Assembly (NCBI RefSeq): GCF_000143415.4 | Contig: NW_003314262.1 | Coordinates: forward strand, 596,078 to 660,077 | Length of the DNA: 64,000 bases | Source: Selaginella moellendorffii | Taxonomy: Eukaryota; Streptophyta; Lycopodiopsida; Selaginellales; Selaginellaceae | Direction of reading: 5' to 3' | Shown: piece by piece, positions 46,191 to 57,929 of the stretch | Layout: each line of letters opens with the position of its first letter | How positions within the stretch are numbered: position 1 is the stretch's first letter | The notes under the pieces: generated by a model | Databases searched by the model: none | Told to the model about the DNA's origin: nothing | Seen by the model: only the letters and a program-made list of their open reading frames with translations | Made by a program: the position numbers and the translations under genes

Positions 46191-47405
46191 TCACTGCGTG
46201 AAGGCCTCGGCCTGCAGCATCCCGTTGCGGATCTGCTCGGCAACGTCACGCACGGCACCGGGTCCATGCGGCAGGAAGACGGTGGACGATTTGGAGGTGG
46301 CACCAATCTCCTTCATGGTGTCGAAGTACTGCGTCAAGAGCACCATGTCCATAACGTCCTTGGCGCTCGTCCCTGGAACGTTGTGCGAGAAGGCCAAGAC
46401 GCTCTCGCGGAGGCCGTCCACAATCGCCTGGCGCTGCCTCGCCACTCCCACGCCGGACAGATACTTGGACTCGGCCTCCGCCTCGGCCCGCTTCACCTGG
46501 AGGATCTTCTCGGCCTCGGCCTTCTCGTTGGCCGCCACTCTCAGCCTCGCAGCTGCCACAAAACAAAAGAGCGCACAGTGTTAACGGGATCCCCAAAGTA
46601 ACGCGCGGACAAAGTCCGGAAGAAAACATAAACAAATGCATAGGAATAGTTGATAAGAATAGAACCTGCGTTGATCTCGTTCATGGCATTTCGAACAGTT
46701 TTGTCCGGCTCAACGTCGACAATCAAGGTCTGGACGATGCGATATCCGTATGCGGCCATTGCCTGCCACGATCGAAAGGAAGGAGTGAAAATCATATAAC
46801 AAGAAAAGAAAGGACCTCTAAGAAAGATCAACTTCGAAGAAGCGCATCTAACAAGACCAAAGCGAAGAAGAAGAGGCTCAGTACCTTTTCGAGCTCGTCC
46901 TCGACAGATTTGGCAACTTCATTCTTCTGCTCAAAAACATCGTCCAGAATCATCTTTGGCACGCAAGCGCGGACGACTGCAAGAAAACGATTTGAAACGA
47001 GCAAAGTCAAACGCAAAAAAAAAAAATACAAACCATCAAAGACATAAGCTTGGATTTGCTCCCGCGGATTAGAGAGCTTGTAGTAAGCATCCATGGCGTC
47101 GGCCTGGACCACCGCATACTGGACCGATGCTACGACCGTCACAAAGACATTGTCCTGGCAGGCAAGAAACCCCCCCAAAATTCAGCCAGAGAAGCCCAGA
47201 AGCCAAGAACCCTAACCTTGGTCTTGGTCTCGCAGCGCACATCCAGCTGCTGGATCCTGAGATTGAGAGATCCAGTGATGTTGCTGCCAAAGATCCAAGG
47301 GACGCAGTGGCATCCGGGATCCAGGACCTCGTCGAATTTGCCCCATCGCTCCTTGATCGCTACCCTCGACTGGGGCACCTGGAAGCAGCAACACATCTGG
47401 CCCAT
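46191..47405 (-). CDS. HIR1: hypersensitive-induced response (HIR) protein, SPFH/prohibitin family
   Basis: About six exons, the first 47,405-47,217 and the second beginning at 47,154, encoding about 285 residues; TGA at 46,191. The N-terminus [20 protein letters not shown] has Gly2 and Cys5-7 in position for N-myristoylation and palmitoylation. The SPFH domain follows ([60 protein letters not shown]), then a helical [20 protein letters not shown] stretch and the typical end [23 protein letters not shown] proteins form oligomers on the plasma membrane inner face and take part in defence-related cell death in flowering plants; that is family knowledge. Confidence 0.94.
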
Positions 47406-49362
47406 GATAGAGTAAAACCCTCCACGCCTAAAAACATTTGAATGGCTTGCGTGGAATTTATTTCCCACGCCTCCTGTCGATCCAACGGTCACCGGTGCAT
47501 CCATCCAACGGCGTCGAGAATCAACGCTTATCTTGTATTGAAAAGTCAGTCGAAAATTCGACTGTCTATTTCTACGCGCCTTTTTGTTGTTTGGTTGCAA
47601 TTGTACTTTGAACTTATGGGAACTCTCAACGAAACAACACTTTTACGAATAAACGAACGTTTGGAGAGTCAACCCGCAAATGTTGCCTGCCTTGGAGTCC
47701 TCTTTTGGGTTAGATCTTAAGCGTTCACGTAAACTCCTAGAACCAGTCGTGATAAAATCACGTAATAGTGGGCATTGAACAAGTGGTCGAACCAAGCAAT
47801 GCCCACTTTCACATCCAAAGAGCTGCAAAACAACCAAAGTTTCCAATGAAGAGCTGTGGTTGTCAAAGAAAAAGCTTGCTTACCTTGACATTAGGAGACA
47901 CCCCAATGTCAAACTCTGTGTGAGGATACTTGAAAGATTTTGTGTGACAATTTTATCTCTGACTTGCAAACTTGTAAGGACAAGCCTCACATACTCCCCT
48001 TCAAAAAATAGAGAAGGCTTATTATGAATATTGTCCTCTTTTTTCAGCTTCATGTGTAAAGCTTTAATGGTAATGTGCTTGCTTTGTAAGCAAGAGGTCA
48101 TGAGTTACTGAAAGCATAATATTCTTTCTTTTCCATGGCTTGGAGATGCAGAGCTGACATGGGTGACATAATATGATGTAGTAAGGGCTGATGCTTAAGC
48201 GATATGATGTGGTCCTGTGGACATTGTTCAAACAGTCAAGGGATTAGACTCAATTGAGAAGCTTAAGTTGATGTTCATATGGTACAAACATTTGAAGTAC
48301 ATATATGATGGATTCCATTATATTCATCTTAGCACTTACTAACCCCTTAAAGGACAATCTTTATTATGATGGTTTATTTAGGCTTATGGCAACAAAAACA
48401 ATTGCCTTTCAATGTATCTTCTTTTGTTAGTGTTGCAAATGTAATTATGAGTATCAAATGTTACTTATTAGCAAGTTTTTTGGATATTCTTTTTTTACTG
48501 TCACAACAGTAGAATGTTAGTTTTGCTGGATCCTTTATCCCAAGTTACTTGAGAAATTGGTCATTATATATGTACTTGTGCTAGATAAACATAAGGTAAA
48601 AACTTTCTATGTGTTTTTTGTTGAGTAAACTCAACTTGGTATGAGAAACTCATATGTTAGCTTGAAGTTATTAGTGTTGAAAATCCCTTTTAAATGACTA
48701 ATTTTTCTATTTTACTTTAGTCACTTTTGATCACTTAATGGAGTTTTATTCACAACCTTCATAAATTTTATTCATAACTTGGGGGTTTATTAACTTTGTG
48801 AATGGCCTTTATGCCACTCTACCTTTACACTAGATTCAAATGCTTCACATTTTTTATCCCACTACAAACACCTAAATGTACTACTAGTATATCAGCTTAT
48901 TATGCTAAAGTCATATCTATTCACCTTTGTTTTATTGGTAGTCCAAGATAATTTATGCCACAGTCTTGTTTCCCAAAGACAAGGCCATCTGTTCATTTGT
49001 GGTCATATTATGATTACAGTTTAGCATCATTATGATGCCTGAAGACATAAAGATCCTCAATATCCTTTCTTTAGTCCTCACCAAACCCCTTTCTGTACAT
49101 GTCTATGCTCGCCAAAACTACCATGGGGTCAGGGTTTAAAGCCTGAACCACTAAGTCCCATTGACCACTTGGACTTCCTCACCACATTCTGAGTTTGAAG
49201 GATTGGGGTGGCTATTGCAAGCCATAAATTCAGTTTGCAGCATTTGCCTCTCTAGAGATGGCCTTTAGATTGCTCACTTGAGGCTTCGGCTAGTTCCTAG
49301 GTTGGACAAGTGCTCTAGGTCCTCCACTAGGCTCGAGAGTTTAAGTAAGTAATTCTCTTATG
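47406..49362. other. HIR promoter side, a possible gene fragment, then AT-rich sequence
   Basis: 47,406-47,560 is the upstream region of HIR. On the minus strand between 48,010 and 47,700 a peptide KYPHTEFDIGVSPNVK, a GTAAGC donor and an acceptor followed by LFGCESGHCLVRPLVQCPLL suggest a two-exon fragment, but I do not recognise it. From 48,120 on the sequence is AT-rich without coding signs and forms the left part of the site into which the 7.7-kb element inserted. Confidence 0.4.
49358..49362. other. target-site duplication TTATG, left copy
   Basis: TTATG directly precedes the left LTR of the 7.7-kb element; the same five bases follow the right LTR at 57,089-57,093. Confidence 0.92.
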
Positions 49363-51197
49363 TGTGAGACACAAAATCCCTAAGCCCCAAAGTGGAGCCG
49401 GAAGGGCGCCACATGGTAGTGGCCGAAGCGAGAGCCAAACGAGCGTAACACGTTTGGACCAAAAGCTCCGACTTGAAAAGTCAAGAGCGGGAGTGGAACT
49501 CCCAACGAAGTGCTCGAGGAACGAGCACGAAGCGAGCAAAAGGCGAGGCTCCAAAAAGGGACCCAAAAGGACCAACACATGACACGTGGGAGTGTCCGAG
49601 ATGGACTCGAGTTGGAGTCCGAAGTGGAGTCCGAGATGGACCCGAGATGGAGTCCGAGATGGAGTCCGAGGTGGACCCGAGATGGACCCGAAATGGAGTC
49701 CGAGATGGAGTCCGAGATGGACCCGAGATGGAGTCCGAGGTGGACCCGAGATGGACCCGAAATGGAGTCCGAGATGGACCCGAGATGGAGTCCGAGGTGG
49801 ACCCGAGATGGACCCGAGATGGAGTCCGAGATGGAGTCCGAGATGGACCCGAGATGGAGTCCGAGATGGAGTCCGAGATGGAGTCCGAGGTGGACCCGAG
49901 ATGGACCCGAAATGGAGTCCGAGATGGACCCGAGATGGAGTCCGAGATGGAGTCCGAGATGGACCCGAGATGGACCCGAGATGGAGTCCGAGATGGAGTC
50001 CGAGATGGAGTCCGAGATGGAGTCCGAGATGGAGTCCGAGATGGAGTCCGAGGTGGACCCGAGATGGACCCGAGATGGAGTCCGAGATGGAGTCCGAAGT
50101 CGAGACCGAGACCGGGACCGAGACCGGGACCGAGACCGAGACCGAGGCCGAGGCCAAGACCGAGCCCGAGCCCGAGTCCGAGTCCGAGTCCGGAGCCTGA
50201 GAGGGTGAAAGCCCAAAGCGTTCGTCTCCCAGACCCTGGGGGGTTTGGTGAGCTCCAAAAGTATAGTAAGGGGGAGGACTGCAGTGGAGCCAGTTTGGCC
50301 AGGAAAGGCCAGTTTGGCCCAGGAAGGCCGGACCCAGTGTTGGGTGATGAGCTGCCCACTGGGAAGTCCAAGACTAGAGTGAACACGGACCGACAAGCGG
50401 GGTAGCTTGGTGAAGTGTTCAAGAGCCGGCTCTAGTTCCCCCGGGAGATCGACTGGCCGATGCTCCCAGTCCAAGTGTGGGTGGCACTACCTACTTGGAT
50501 ACCAAGCGTGGCTCAATGGAACCTCGCTCTAAGCCCATGGCTAGAGCACCTAAAGGCGATAGGTGGGGAGAGTACCCAGGTGGCTCGCGTAAGGCCACGG
50601 TGTTCCGAAATGTTGTCCCAAAGGCCCAGACTGTGGAAAGGAAGAGGAGCAGCCCTCTGGGGTAGTGACCAAGGACACAGTCATGTGGTGAGGAAGTCCC
50701 AGAGGACCGTGGGACTTAGTGGTCGGGCCTGTGGGCCTCGATCCAGTGGCAGTGTTGGCAAACACGGCCAGGGGCAAAAAGGGACTTGGTAGGAACTGAC
50801 AAAGGGACTTTGGGGAAGGCAATTCCCCAGGTCTGTGGGCATCCTAAGGATGCTAAGGAGTGGATCTAGGATGACCACTCGTGGACACATGGCCAAGTCT
50901 TGGAGAGACGAGGTGGTGATGCAAGTGGTGTTGAACCACTAGTGCAGCAAAGGTGAATGGGCATGGCCTTAGCGTAACGGGCCGAGATGTCAGTGGTACC
51001 TTTGGGTGTCGGTCTCGGGACCGGACACGTGGAGCACTTGGACCAGGTGCAAGTGTGGAGTGGCATGGATGCCATTCTTGGGGCTAGCAAGTCCCAAGTC
51101 CTGAATTGGACTGATGGAGGTTGTGAATGAGACTCCTCGAAGTGGTCAGAGGTGTGGTTAAGTGACTAAAGTAAAATGGAAAATTTAGTCGCTTACA
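49363..51197 (+). repeat. left LTR of the 7.7-kb element
   Basis: 1,835 bp. It contains a flanking unique part, a 600-bp minisatellite (49,598-50,195) and about 1 kb of GC-rich unique sequence. It differs from the right LTR at about 49,384 (A for G), 49,445 (G for A) and in the minisatellite near 50,072 (G for A). Confidence 0.95.
49598..50195. repeat. minisatellite in the left LTR
   Basis: About 40 tandem units of GAGATGGAGTCC (12 bp) and GAGATGGACCC (11 bp) in irregular order. They are followed by a hexamer tract of GAGACC, GGGACC, GAGGCC and GAGTCC types (about 50,100-50,195). No unit contains a stop codon in any of the six frames, which is why overlapping frames of 200-360 codons appear on both strands. 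Confidence 0.93.
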
Positions 51198-51198
51198 A

Positions 51199-51214
51199 TT
51201 TGGTATCGGAGCTG
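51199..51214 (+). other. primer-binding site of the 7.7-kb element
   Basis: TTTGGTATCGGAGCTG lies one base after the left LTR. It differs by one base from the TGGTATCAGAGC core used by plant elements primed with initiator methionine tRNA. Confidence 0.65.
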
Positions 51215-53743
51215 TTCCTTAGTCTGACTTTTATTGGTGCTCAAGTATATCACCACTAGCGTTGGCATCGGAAGGTCCGAGGAGTGGGCCTATCCTTGAG
51301 GAGTAGCAAGTCGGGAAGACATGGCTCTCCATTACAGTTCATGTGTGAACTTGTAGACGAGGTGGTGGATAGAAAAGGGCCAATAATGGAACGACTTTGG
51401 GATCTTGGGAACAGTGCAAGGTTTTCCTCATTGAGTTGAGGAGGTGATCCAGATGAGCGTTTGACTCAGCAAACGGGCTAATGTAGTTGGGGTAAACAAC
51501 TATAGTTGGGATCACGGGGAAGATAAAGACTCCAAAAACAATAAAGGAGTCACAAGTTTATCCTCATATGGTTGAGGCTGGTGCTCATGAAGGTGAGACT
51601 GGAATGGATGACCGTGAGAGGTCAAGTATGGATGAGGACACGAGTCCTCGAAATGGTAGCCGGGGCTACCTCTAATAAATGCTGGAACAACCCAAGGAGT
51701 TGGGGGTGTATTAAGTGGATGAGTTGGTATTCTCATCACATGGACAAGTAGTCCTAAGGGGCAAAGGTTGCCCCCAGAGAACAAAATCAAGTGTCGGAGT
51801 AACACTTGTGAAAATAGTCCTTTTGAGTAGGACAGGAATGCAAGAAGTGTATTCCAGTGAGCTAGTGCCTCACAAGTAGGACCTTACGGGTCTGTGGATT
51901 AACCAAGTCCAAAACTGCTGGATGACTCAAGTAGAGTCAAGGGATGGTCCTAAAAGGACTGATGGAAGCATTTGGACCGAGGTGTGTTGTACCCCACAAA
52001 GGATGGGGGGGGGGGATCATAGGATCCAAGGATGAGAACAGAGGGTATCTCATCGATGGCAAAATGTGCCATGTTAAAGTCGTGGGAAAGGTGTTCCCAA
52101 AAAAGAAAACAACTTTGACACAAAGTTGTGTGTGACCTCTATGGTGTAGTGCTAACAGATGGTTGGCATGAGAAAGAGTGGCATTGGTCTTGGCAAAGAC
52201 TTAGACACAAAGAAGAAGTGTCATAGAGGTAGGCTCGTGGAGCCGATGGTGTGGAGACACCAAATGTGCCAAGGTGTGATACCTTGAGGCTATGTTGGTG
52301 GGTTCATGAGAACCCTTGCCAAAGGAATCCCAATGGAAATGGGAATAGCATAGCCTAAGCTGCAGAGCATGCAGTTGGAGTGTGGTGACCCAGATAATGA
52401 TGGAGGTGTGAAAGCACCAAGCAATGAGTTGTAGGACTTGACAACTATGAGGCAACTAAGCAAGAGGTGCAAAATAACTGGTTAAACGGGTAGAAGGTAG
52501 CTACCCAAGACTTCTTAATAGCATAGGGAAGTTGGATATACCCTTACGAGGGATAAGTTGCTTGTGTTGCGATATAGTAAGTCAATGTCATAAAAGGAAA
52601 TACTCATTGTCAAGAAAGCCATCATTGGGACACCCGAACACTCTAGAACACCAGAAGGTGGTGTTTGATGTCGCGAGGGCAATGGATAAAGCCCAAGGGA
52701 CTAAGTCCCTAGCGAATGATGGATAGAAGGTGCTATCCAAATGTCCAAGGTTGCGGAGACAGGAGAGGACTGTCTACCCGAGTTGGACAAAGCCAAAAAT
52801 GGAATTTTGGCAAGGCTAGTGATGGGCATGTAAAGGCCCATAAGCAACAATGTAATCCCAATGTGTGGGATTATAAGGTGAGCATACCCGGATTGAGGAA
52901 CCACTCCCTAGGCTATTGGGTAGGTTCATCCCTAAGAATACTTGCTAAAGCATGATAGAAAGTGCAAAGCTATCCTCCTTGTCTGGAGGAGAATGACCGA
53001 AGGAAAGGTGTGAAGCCAAAGGCAAGTAGTATTGGGATGGAACTGAACCATAGAAATCGAAGGGCATAACCAAGGTTGGTTATGCCAGCTGGGGGTGCAG
53101 AATCAAGTGGGGGCTCGAGGGTGTTGCCGCTAGCAACCGTGATGCCATGGAGAGTCTAAGTTATGGAATTGTCCATGTTAGACTATGTGGCATTTGGAAG
53201 GCTTGCAAAAGGGAGGCCTTAGCAAGCTGAGGGACAGAGTTCCTTCAAGGTTCCCAAAGACGATTCTAGGTAGCTTAGTACCTAGAAAGGCCAAGTGTAA
53301 ATGGTTCATGGAACGCGCGAAATCAGAGTGGCGCAGCAAAAGCGTGGTCTTGAAGCTTGCCATGAGGCAAGGCTATCAAGGTTAGGGAAGTAGTTCCCGA
53401 GTGTTCAAAGAGAGGGCTTTGAACGAAAGTCGATGGTCAAGGACTTTCACGCTTATGCAGGAACCATGTTACAGTGGTCGGAGAACTTGCCAAGCGAGAT
53501 TGGCACGTCGGGGGAACAAATACCCTAGTTGAAGGCGATAACTTCAAAAAGGGTGGGCCATGGGGCCGAGCATGGAGGAGTCCATGCATGATCACAGACA
53601 TGTCAAGTGAGAGGACTTGGCAGTGTGGAGGAACTAGGTTCCTAAGCTGTGATCTGTAGCGCGCTTTAAAAATAAGTTGGTGCACCGGCGTGGGGAGTCA
53701 CGCCAGGCATCTTGTGTGATGCCATCCGTAGATGCATATACGG

Positions 53744-53800
53744 AGGTTGGGTTCGAGTCCCGACCCTCTAGTGCTTGGGTTCGAGTCCCAAATCACTAGG
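53744..53800. other. two consecutive tRNA T-arm-like hairpins in the element interior
   Basis: GGGTTCGAGTCCC occurs twice, 28 bp apart. In each case a 5-bp stem (TTGGG with CCCGA or CCCAA) closes a seven-base TTCGAGT loop, as in a tRNA T arm with its RNA polymerase III B box. The second hairpin is extended by CTAGTG/CACTAG pairing. No complete cloverleaf could be folded by eye around either. Confidence 0.6.
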
Positions 53801-55253
53801 GCGTGGTGATGGTTTGAAATATGAGGACACTCATATTTCGGTGGTCATGGACTCTCAGTGGGGAGACTGGTTTGGGCACACCGCCAAGCGAGGGATGCCT
53901 CGGAGTCGTGATGCACGGTTAGATTGCCTAGTGTGAAAGCTCGGCATATCTAACTTGAACGCTTTGGTGCAAGTGGCACCAAGGTCGTGGTGAGTGAGAT
54001 GGGGACACCTAATCTCAGTTGCTATGAACCCTTGGCCGTAAGGGCTAGCTTGGGTGCACCGCCAAGTGTGGGGGATGCCCCCGGGGTTATAGTCAACAAC
54101 TTGGAGGTCTAGAAAACCAAGTACCTCTTGGCAAATCTGTTAAGGTGCCAAGGTGAGATCACTAGGTGATCTTATGGCCAGATAAGGACAAGGTCCTTGG
54201 TTGGCTAAGGAATGAAGTTCCTGGTTCAAAATGTTGAAATTGAACTGTTTAAGGTGGTGTGGCTTGGTCGTGATAACCAAGTGGGAAGAGCACCTAAGGG
54301 AAATAAACTATGTCCGTGCGATGGCATAGTGAGTCCGAGGAAAGTAGTCTCTATAAAAGACCCATGGGAGGGTCACGAAGTTGGGCCGTGGATAGAGCCC
54401 ATAGTAGAAGATGCTAAAGAGACGTACTAGGGGTGAACATCCTCCGGACTTGGCAAAGAAGAGTCTTTGCTATGGAACCGAAACAATACCTCAAGGAGGG
54501 AGGTAGAGATTCGATGTTGCTTGGTGCAACAATCAACGGATAGGAGCAAAAGATGAGTGGCCAAGATAGGGCCGTGGAATCCCTTGGAAGGAATCCAAGT
54601 GACAAAGTTAGGCGAGGAACACTAATGTGTTGGACGCTAACAAGTTGCGGGAAAGGAAGTGTGTTTCCAAGGAAGGATTCCGAAATGCTCCAATTTGGCG
54701 AAAGTGGAAGCTCCAAGGGAGGGAGCGGTAAGGTAGCCAAATGATAGGGCCATGAACAGCCCTAGCACAAAGTATGATAACTGGAACTTTGGCACGAAAT
54801 AGAAGAGAGGATGATGGTGCCCTCGAGTAGAGAACTTCCTAGGATGGGAAGTGGAGTTGCACAAAAGGTGCAAGGCAAGGTGTCGGAGACACCTAAGAAA
54901 TTGACTCCAAGAAGTCAAAATTCAAAGTTCCAAAGTGCAAAGGTTATATCGATGGAAATTGAGACTACTCGAGAAGGAGTAGTGGGATTGACTTAGAGAA
55001 GGGTCTCTAAGAGGTTTAGCGAGAACTAAACCAATAAAAGGAGAGAACCATTACATGTGGTCCAATCAGTCTCTAAGTTGGAGAGACTACGCTCCTTAAA
55101 GGATGGACAAGGCATGGTGAGCCTTTGATGTCAAACCATAGACAAAGATTGGCTAGGTGCCAAAGATGGAAATGGTGACACGTGTGGGTGTCACTTTATG
55201 AAAGGGTTTACCGTTCGATGAGGACATCGAACTTCGTCTATGGGTGGTGGAGT

Positions 55254-57088
55254 TGTGAGACACAAAATCCCTAGGCCCCAAAGTGGAGCCGGAAGGGCGC
55301 CACATGGTAGTGGCCGAAGCGAGAGCCAAACGAGCATAACACGTTTGGACCAAAAGCTCCGACTTGAAAAGTCAAGAGCGGGAGTGGAACTCCCAACGAA
55401 GTGCTCGAGGAACGAGCACGAAGCGAGCAAAAGGCGAGGCTCCAAAAAGGGACCCAAAAGGACCAACACATGACACGTGGGAGTGTCCGAGATGGACTCG
55501 AGTTGGAGTCCGAAGTGGAGTCCGAGATGGACCCGAGATGGAGTCCGAGATGGAGTCCGAGGTGGACCCGAGATGGACCCGAAATGGAGTCCGAGATGGA
55601 GTCCGAGATGGACCCGAGATGGAGTCCGAGGTGGACCCGAGATGGACCCGAAATGGAGTCCGAGATGGACCCGAGATGGAGTCCGAGGTGGACCCGAGAT
55701 GGACCCGAGATGGAGTCCGAGATGGAGTCCGAGATGGACCCGAGATGGAGTCCGAGATGGAGTCCGAGATGGAGTCCGAGGTGGACCCGAGATGGACCCG
55801 AAATGGAGTCCGAGATGGACCCGAGATGGAGTCCGAGATGGAGTCCGAGATGGACCCGAGATGGACCCGAGATGGAGTCCGAGATGGAGTCCGAGATGGA
55901 GTCCGAGATGGAGTCCGAGATGGAGTCCGAGATGGAGTCCGAGGTGGACCCGAGATGGACCCAAGATGGAGTCCGAGATGGAGTCCGAAGTCGAGACCGA
56001 GACCGGGACCGAGACCGGGACCGAGACCGAGACCGAGGCCGAGGCCAAGACCGAGCCCGAGCCCGAGTCCGAGTCCGAGTCCGGAGCCTGAGAGGGTGAA
56101 AGCCCAAAGCGTTCGTCTCCCAGACCCTGGGGGGTTTGGTGAGCTCCAAAAGTATAGTAAGGGGGAGGACTGCAGTGGAGCCAGTTTGGCCAGGAAAGGC
56201 CAGTTTGGCCCAGGAAGGCCGGACCCAGTGTTGGGTGATGAGCTGCCCACTGGGAAGTCCAAGACTAGAGTGAACACGGACCGACAAGCGGGGTAGCTTG
56301 GTGAAGTGTTCAAGAGCCGGCTCTAGTTCCCCCGGGAGATCGACTGGCCGATGCTCCCAGTCCAAGTGTGGGTGGCACTACCTACTTGGATACCAAGCGT
56401 GGCTCAATGGAACCTCGCTCTAAGCCCATGGCTAGAGCACCTAAAGGCGATAGGTGGGGAGAGTACCCAGGTGGCTCGCGTAAGGCCACGGTGTTCCGAA
56501 ATGTTGTCCCAAAGGCCCAGACTGTGGAAAGGAAGAGGAGCAGCCCTCTGGGGTAGTGACCAAGGACACAGTCATGTGGTGAGGAAGTCCCAGAGGACCG
56601 TGGGACTTAGTGGTCGGGCCTGTGGGCCTCGATCCAGTGGCAGTGTTGGCAAACACGGCCAGGGGCAAAAAGGGACTTGGTAGGAACTGACAAAGGGACT
56701 TTGGGGAAGGCAATTCCCCAGGTCTGTGGGCATCCTAAGGATGCTAAGGAGTGGATCTAGGATGACCACTCGTGGACACATGGCCAAGTCTTGGAGAGAC
56801 GAGGTGGTGATGCAAGTGGTGTTGAACCACTAGTGCAGCAAAGGTGAATGGGCATGGCCTTAGCGTAACGGGCCGAGATGTCAGTGGTACCTTTGGGTGT
56901 CGGTCTCGGGACCGGACACGTGGAGCACTTGGACCAGGTGCAAGTGTGGAGTGGCATGGATGCCATTCTTGGGGCTAGCAAGTCCCAAGTCCTGAATTGG
57001 ACTGATGGAGGTTGTGAATGAGACTCCTCGAAGTGGTCAGAGGTGTGGTTAAGTGACTAAAGTAAAATGGAAAATTTAGTCGCTTACA
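55254..57088 (+). repeat. right LTR of the 7.7-kb element
   Basis: 1,835 bp, same length and ends as the left LTR, including its own minisatellite (55,489-56,086). The last 1 kb appears identical to the left LTR. Preceded by a purine-rich ATGGGTGGTGGAGT stretch that may be the polypurine tract. Confidence 0.95.
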
Positions 57089-57093
57089 TTATG

Positions 57094-57929
57094 TTGGCAT
57101 TGTTTTTTATTTTACCTTTATCATGGATCTTTACAAGTTCTCTATTTGGAAGAGAGCATGATTGAGGATGATGTGGCTCCATGAGTTAGTGAGAAGTTCT
57201 CAGTTTCTTCCTCATTGGCTTGGATCTTTCAAGTCTTTCTGACTTGGCACATATTATCGCGAATAGTAAGTCATTGACATCCTTGAAACTTGGCAAGATC
57301 AGCACAAATGTGGTGGATCTTCCAGTGAACATCTTTATCACAGCCATGGTGGAACTCTTGCAATTCTATTCTAATATTTCTTCTAATTTCATCACAGCTC
57401 CTCCAAGATCTCGGCCATCAGATTATGGTCCACAACACTGTGAGAGAGACCGAGACAGGGATTACAGGGACTACTTTTGTAGATCACCCCACTACTCTCT
57501 ATAAAGGGGTGACAGCCATGACAAATCTTAGAAGGTACTACAGGGAGAGATCTCATTTGCCTCACTACTACCATAAGGAATGCTCTTGCTCACGTTACCA
57601 CATGTATTGACGTTGAACACCACAAGGTTTACTTACAAGCTTAATTGTGACTATTTCATTACACCTGCTATAAAGCCTTAGAATTGTCAGAATATATAGC
57701 TGATATTTATGACCTATAGTGGAATATATAAGGTTGCAAACATGTTTGAATAACATTGGGATATGTGACTTATTGGGAAGTTTAAATTTAGGAGCTTACA
57801 TTTGATATTAGAGGGGGTTCAAAAACATTGTATTGAATAAAATACAATAGTATTGTCACTCTAAGCTCTCTACAAACTTTTCAATGGTGTCTCTCAATGC
57901 TATACCATCTTTAGCTGAATGAAGAGACT
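57094..57929. other. right flank of the 7.7-kb insertion, no gene recognised
   Basis: A 94-codon frame at 57,220-57,504 has no recognisable domain. At 57,745-57,815 a word ending AGGAGCTTACA followed by TTTGATATTAGAGG looks like a worn LTR end plus primer-binding site; a similar LTR-end word recurs at 59,186-59,241. Confidence 0.4.

Larger units (their letters stand above)
49363..57088 (+). mobile_element. large non-autonomous LTR retrotransposon (LARD type), 7,726 bp
   Basis: Two LTRs of exactly 1,835 bp (49,363-51,197 and 55,254-57,088) start TGTGAGACAC and end AGTCGCTTACA, with 5-bp target duplications TTATG outside. The interior (51,198-55,253, 4,056 bp) starts with a tRNA-Met-type primer-binding word and ends in a purine-rich stretch. 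It has no gag, protease, RT or integrase motif in any frame; the longest frames are about 110 codons. By eye the two LTRs differ at about three positions, all transitions, so insertion is recent. Orientation is taken from the primer site. Movement would need proteins from another element, so it fits the definition of a large retrotransposon derivative. Confidence 0.93.

Noticed and set aside
47643-48101. Two-exon gene on the minus strand
   Set aside because: A donor and an acceptor can be drawn, but the peptide matches no family I know and no start or further exons are visible; mentioned only in the interval description.
49473-50474. Six overlapping long frames (204-364 codons) on both strands, repeated at 55,364-56,365
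   Set aside because: All arise from the stop-free minisatellite inside an LTR. They have no non-repetitive domain and are present in all frames equally, so none is annotated as a gene.
53740-53800. Genuine tRNA gene
   Set aside because: T-arm-like hairpins are present, but no acceptor, D-arm or anticodon arm could be placed, so it is reported only as a hairpin feature.
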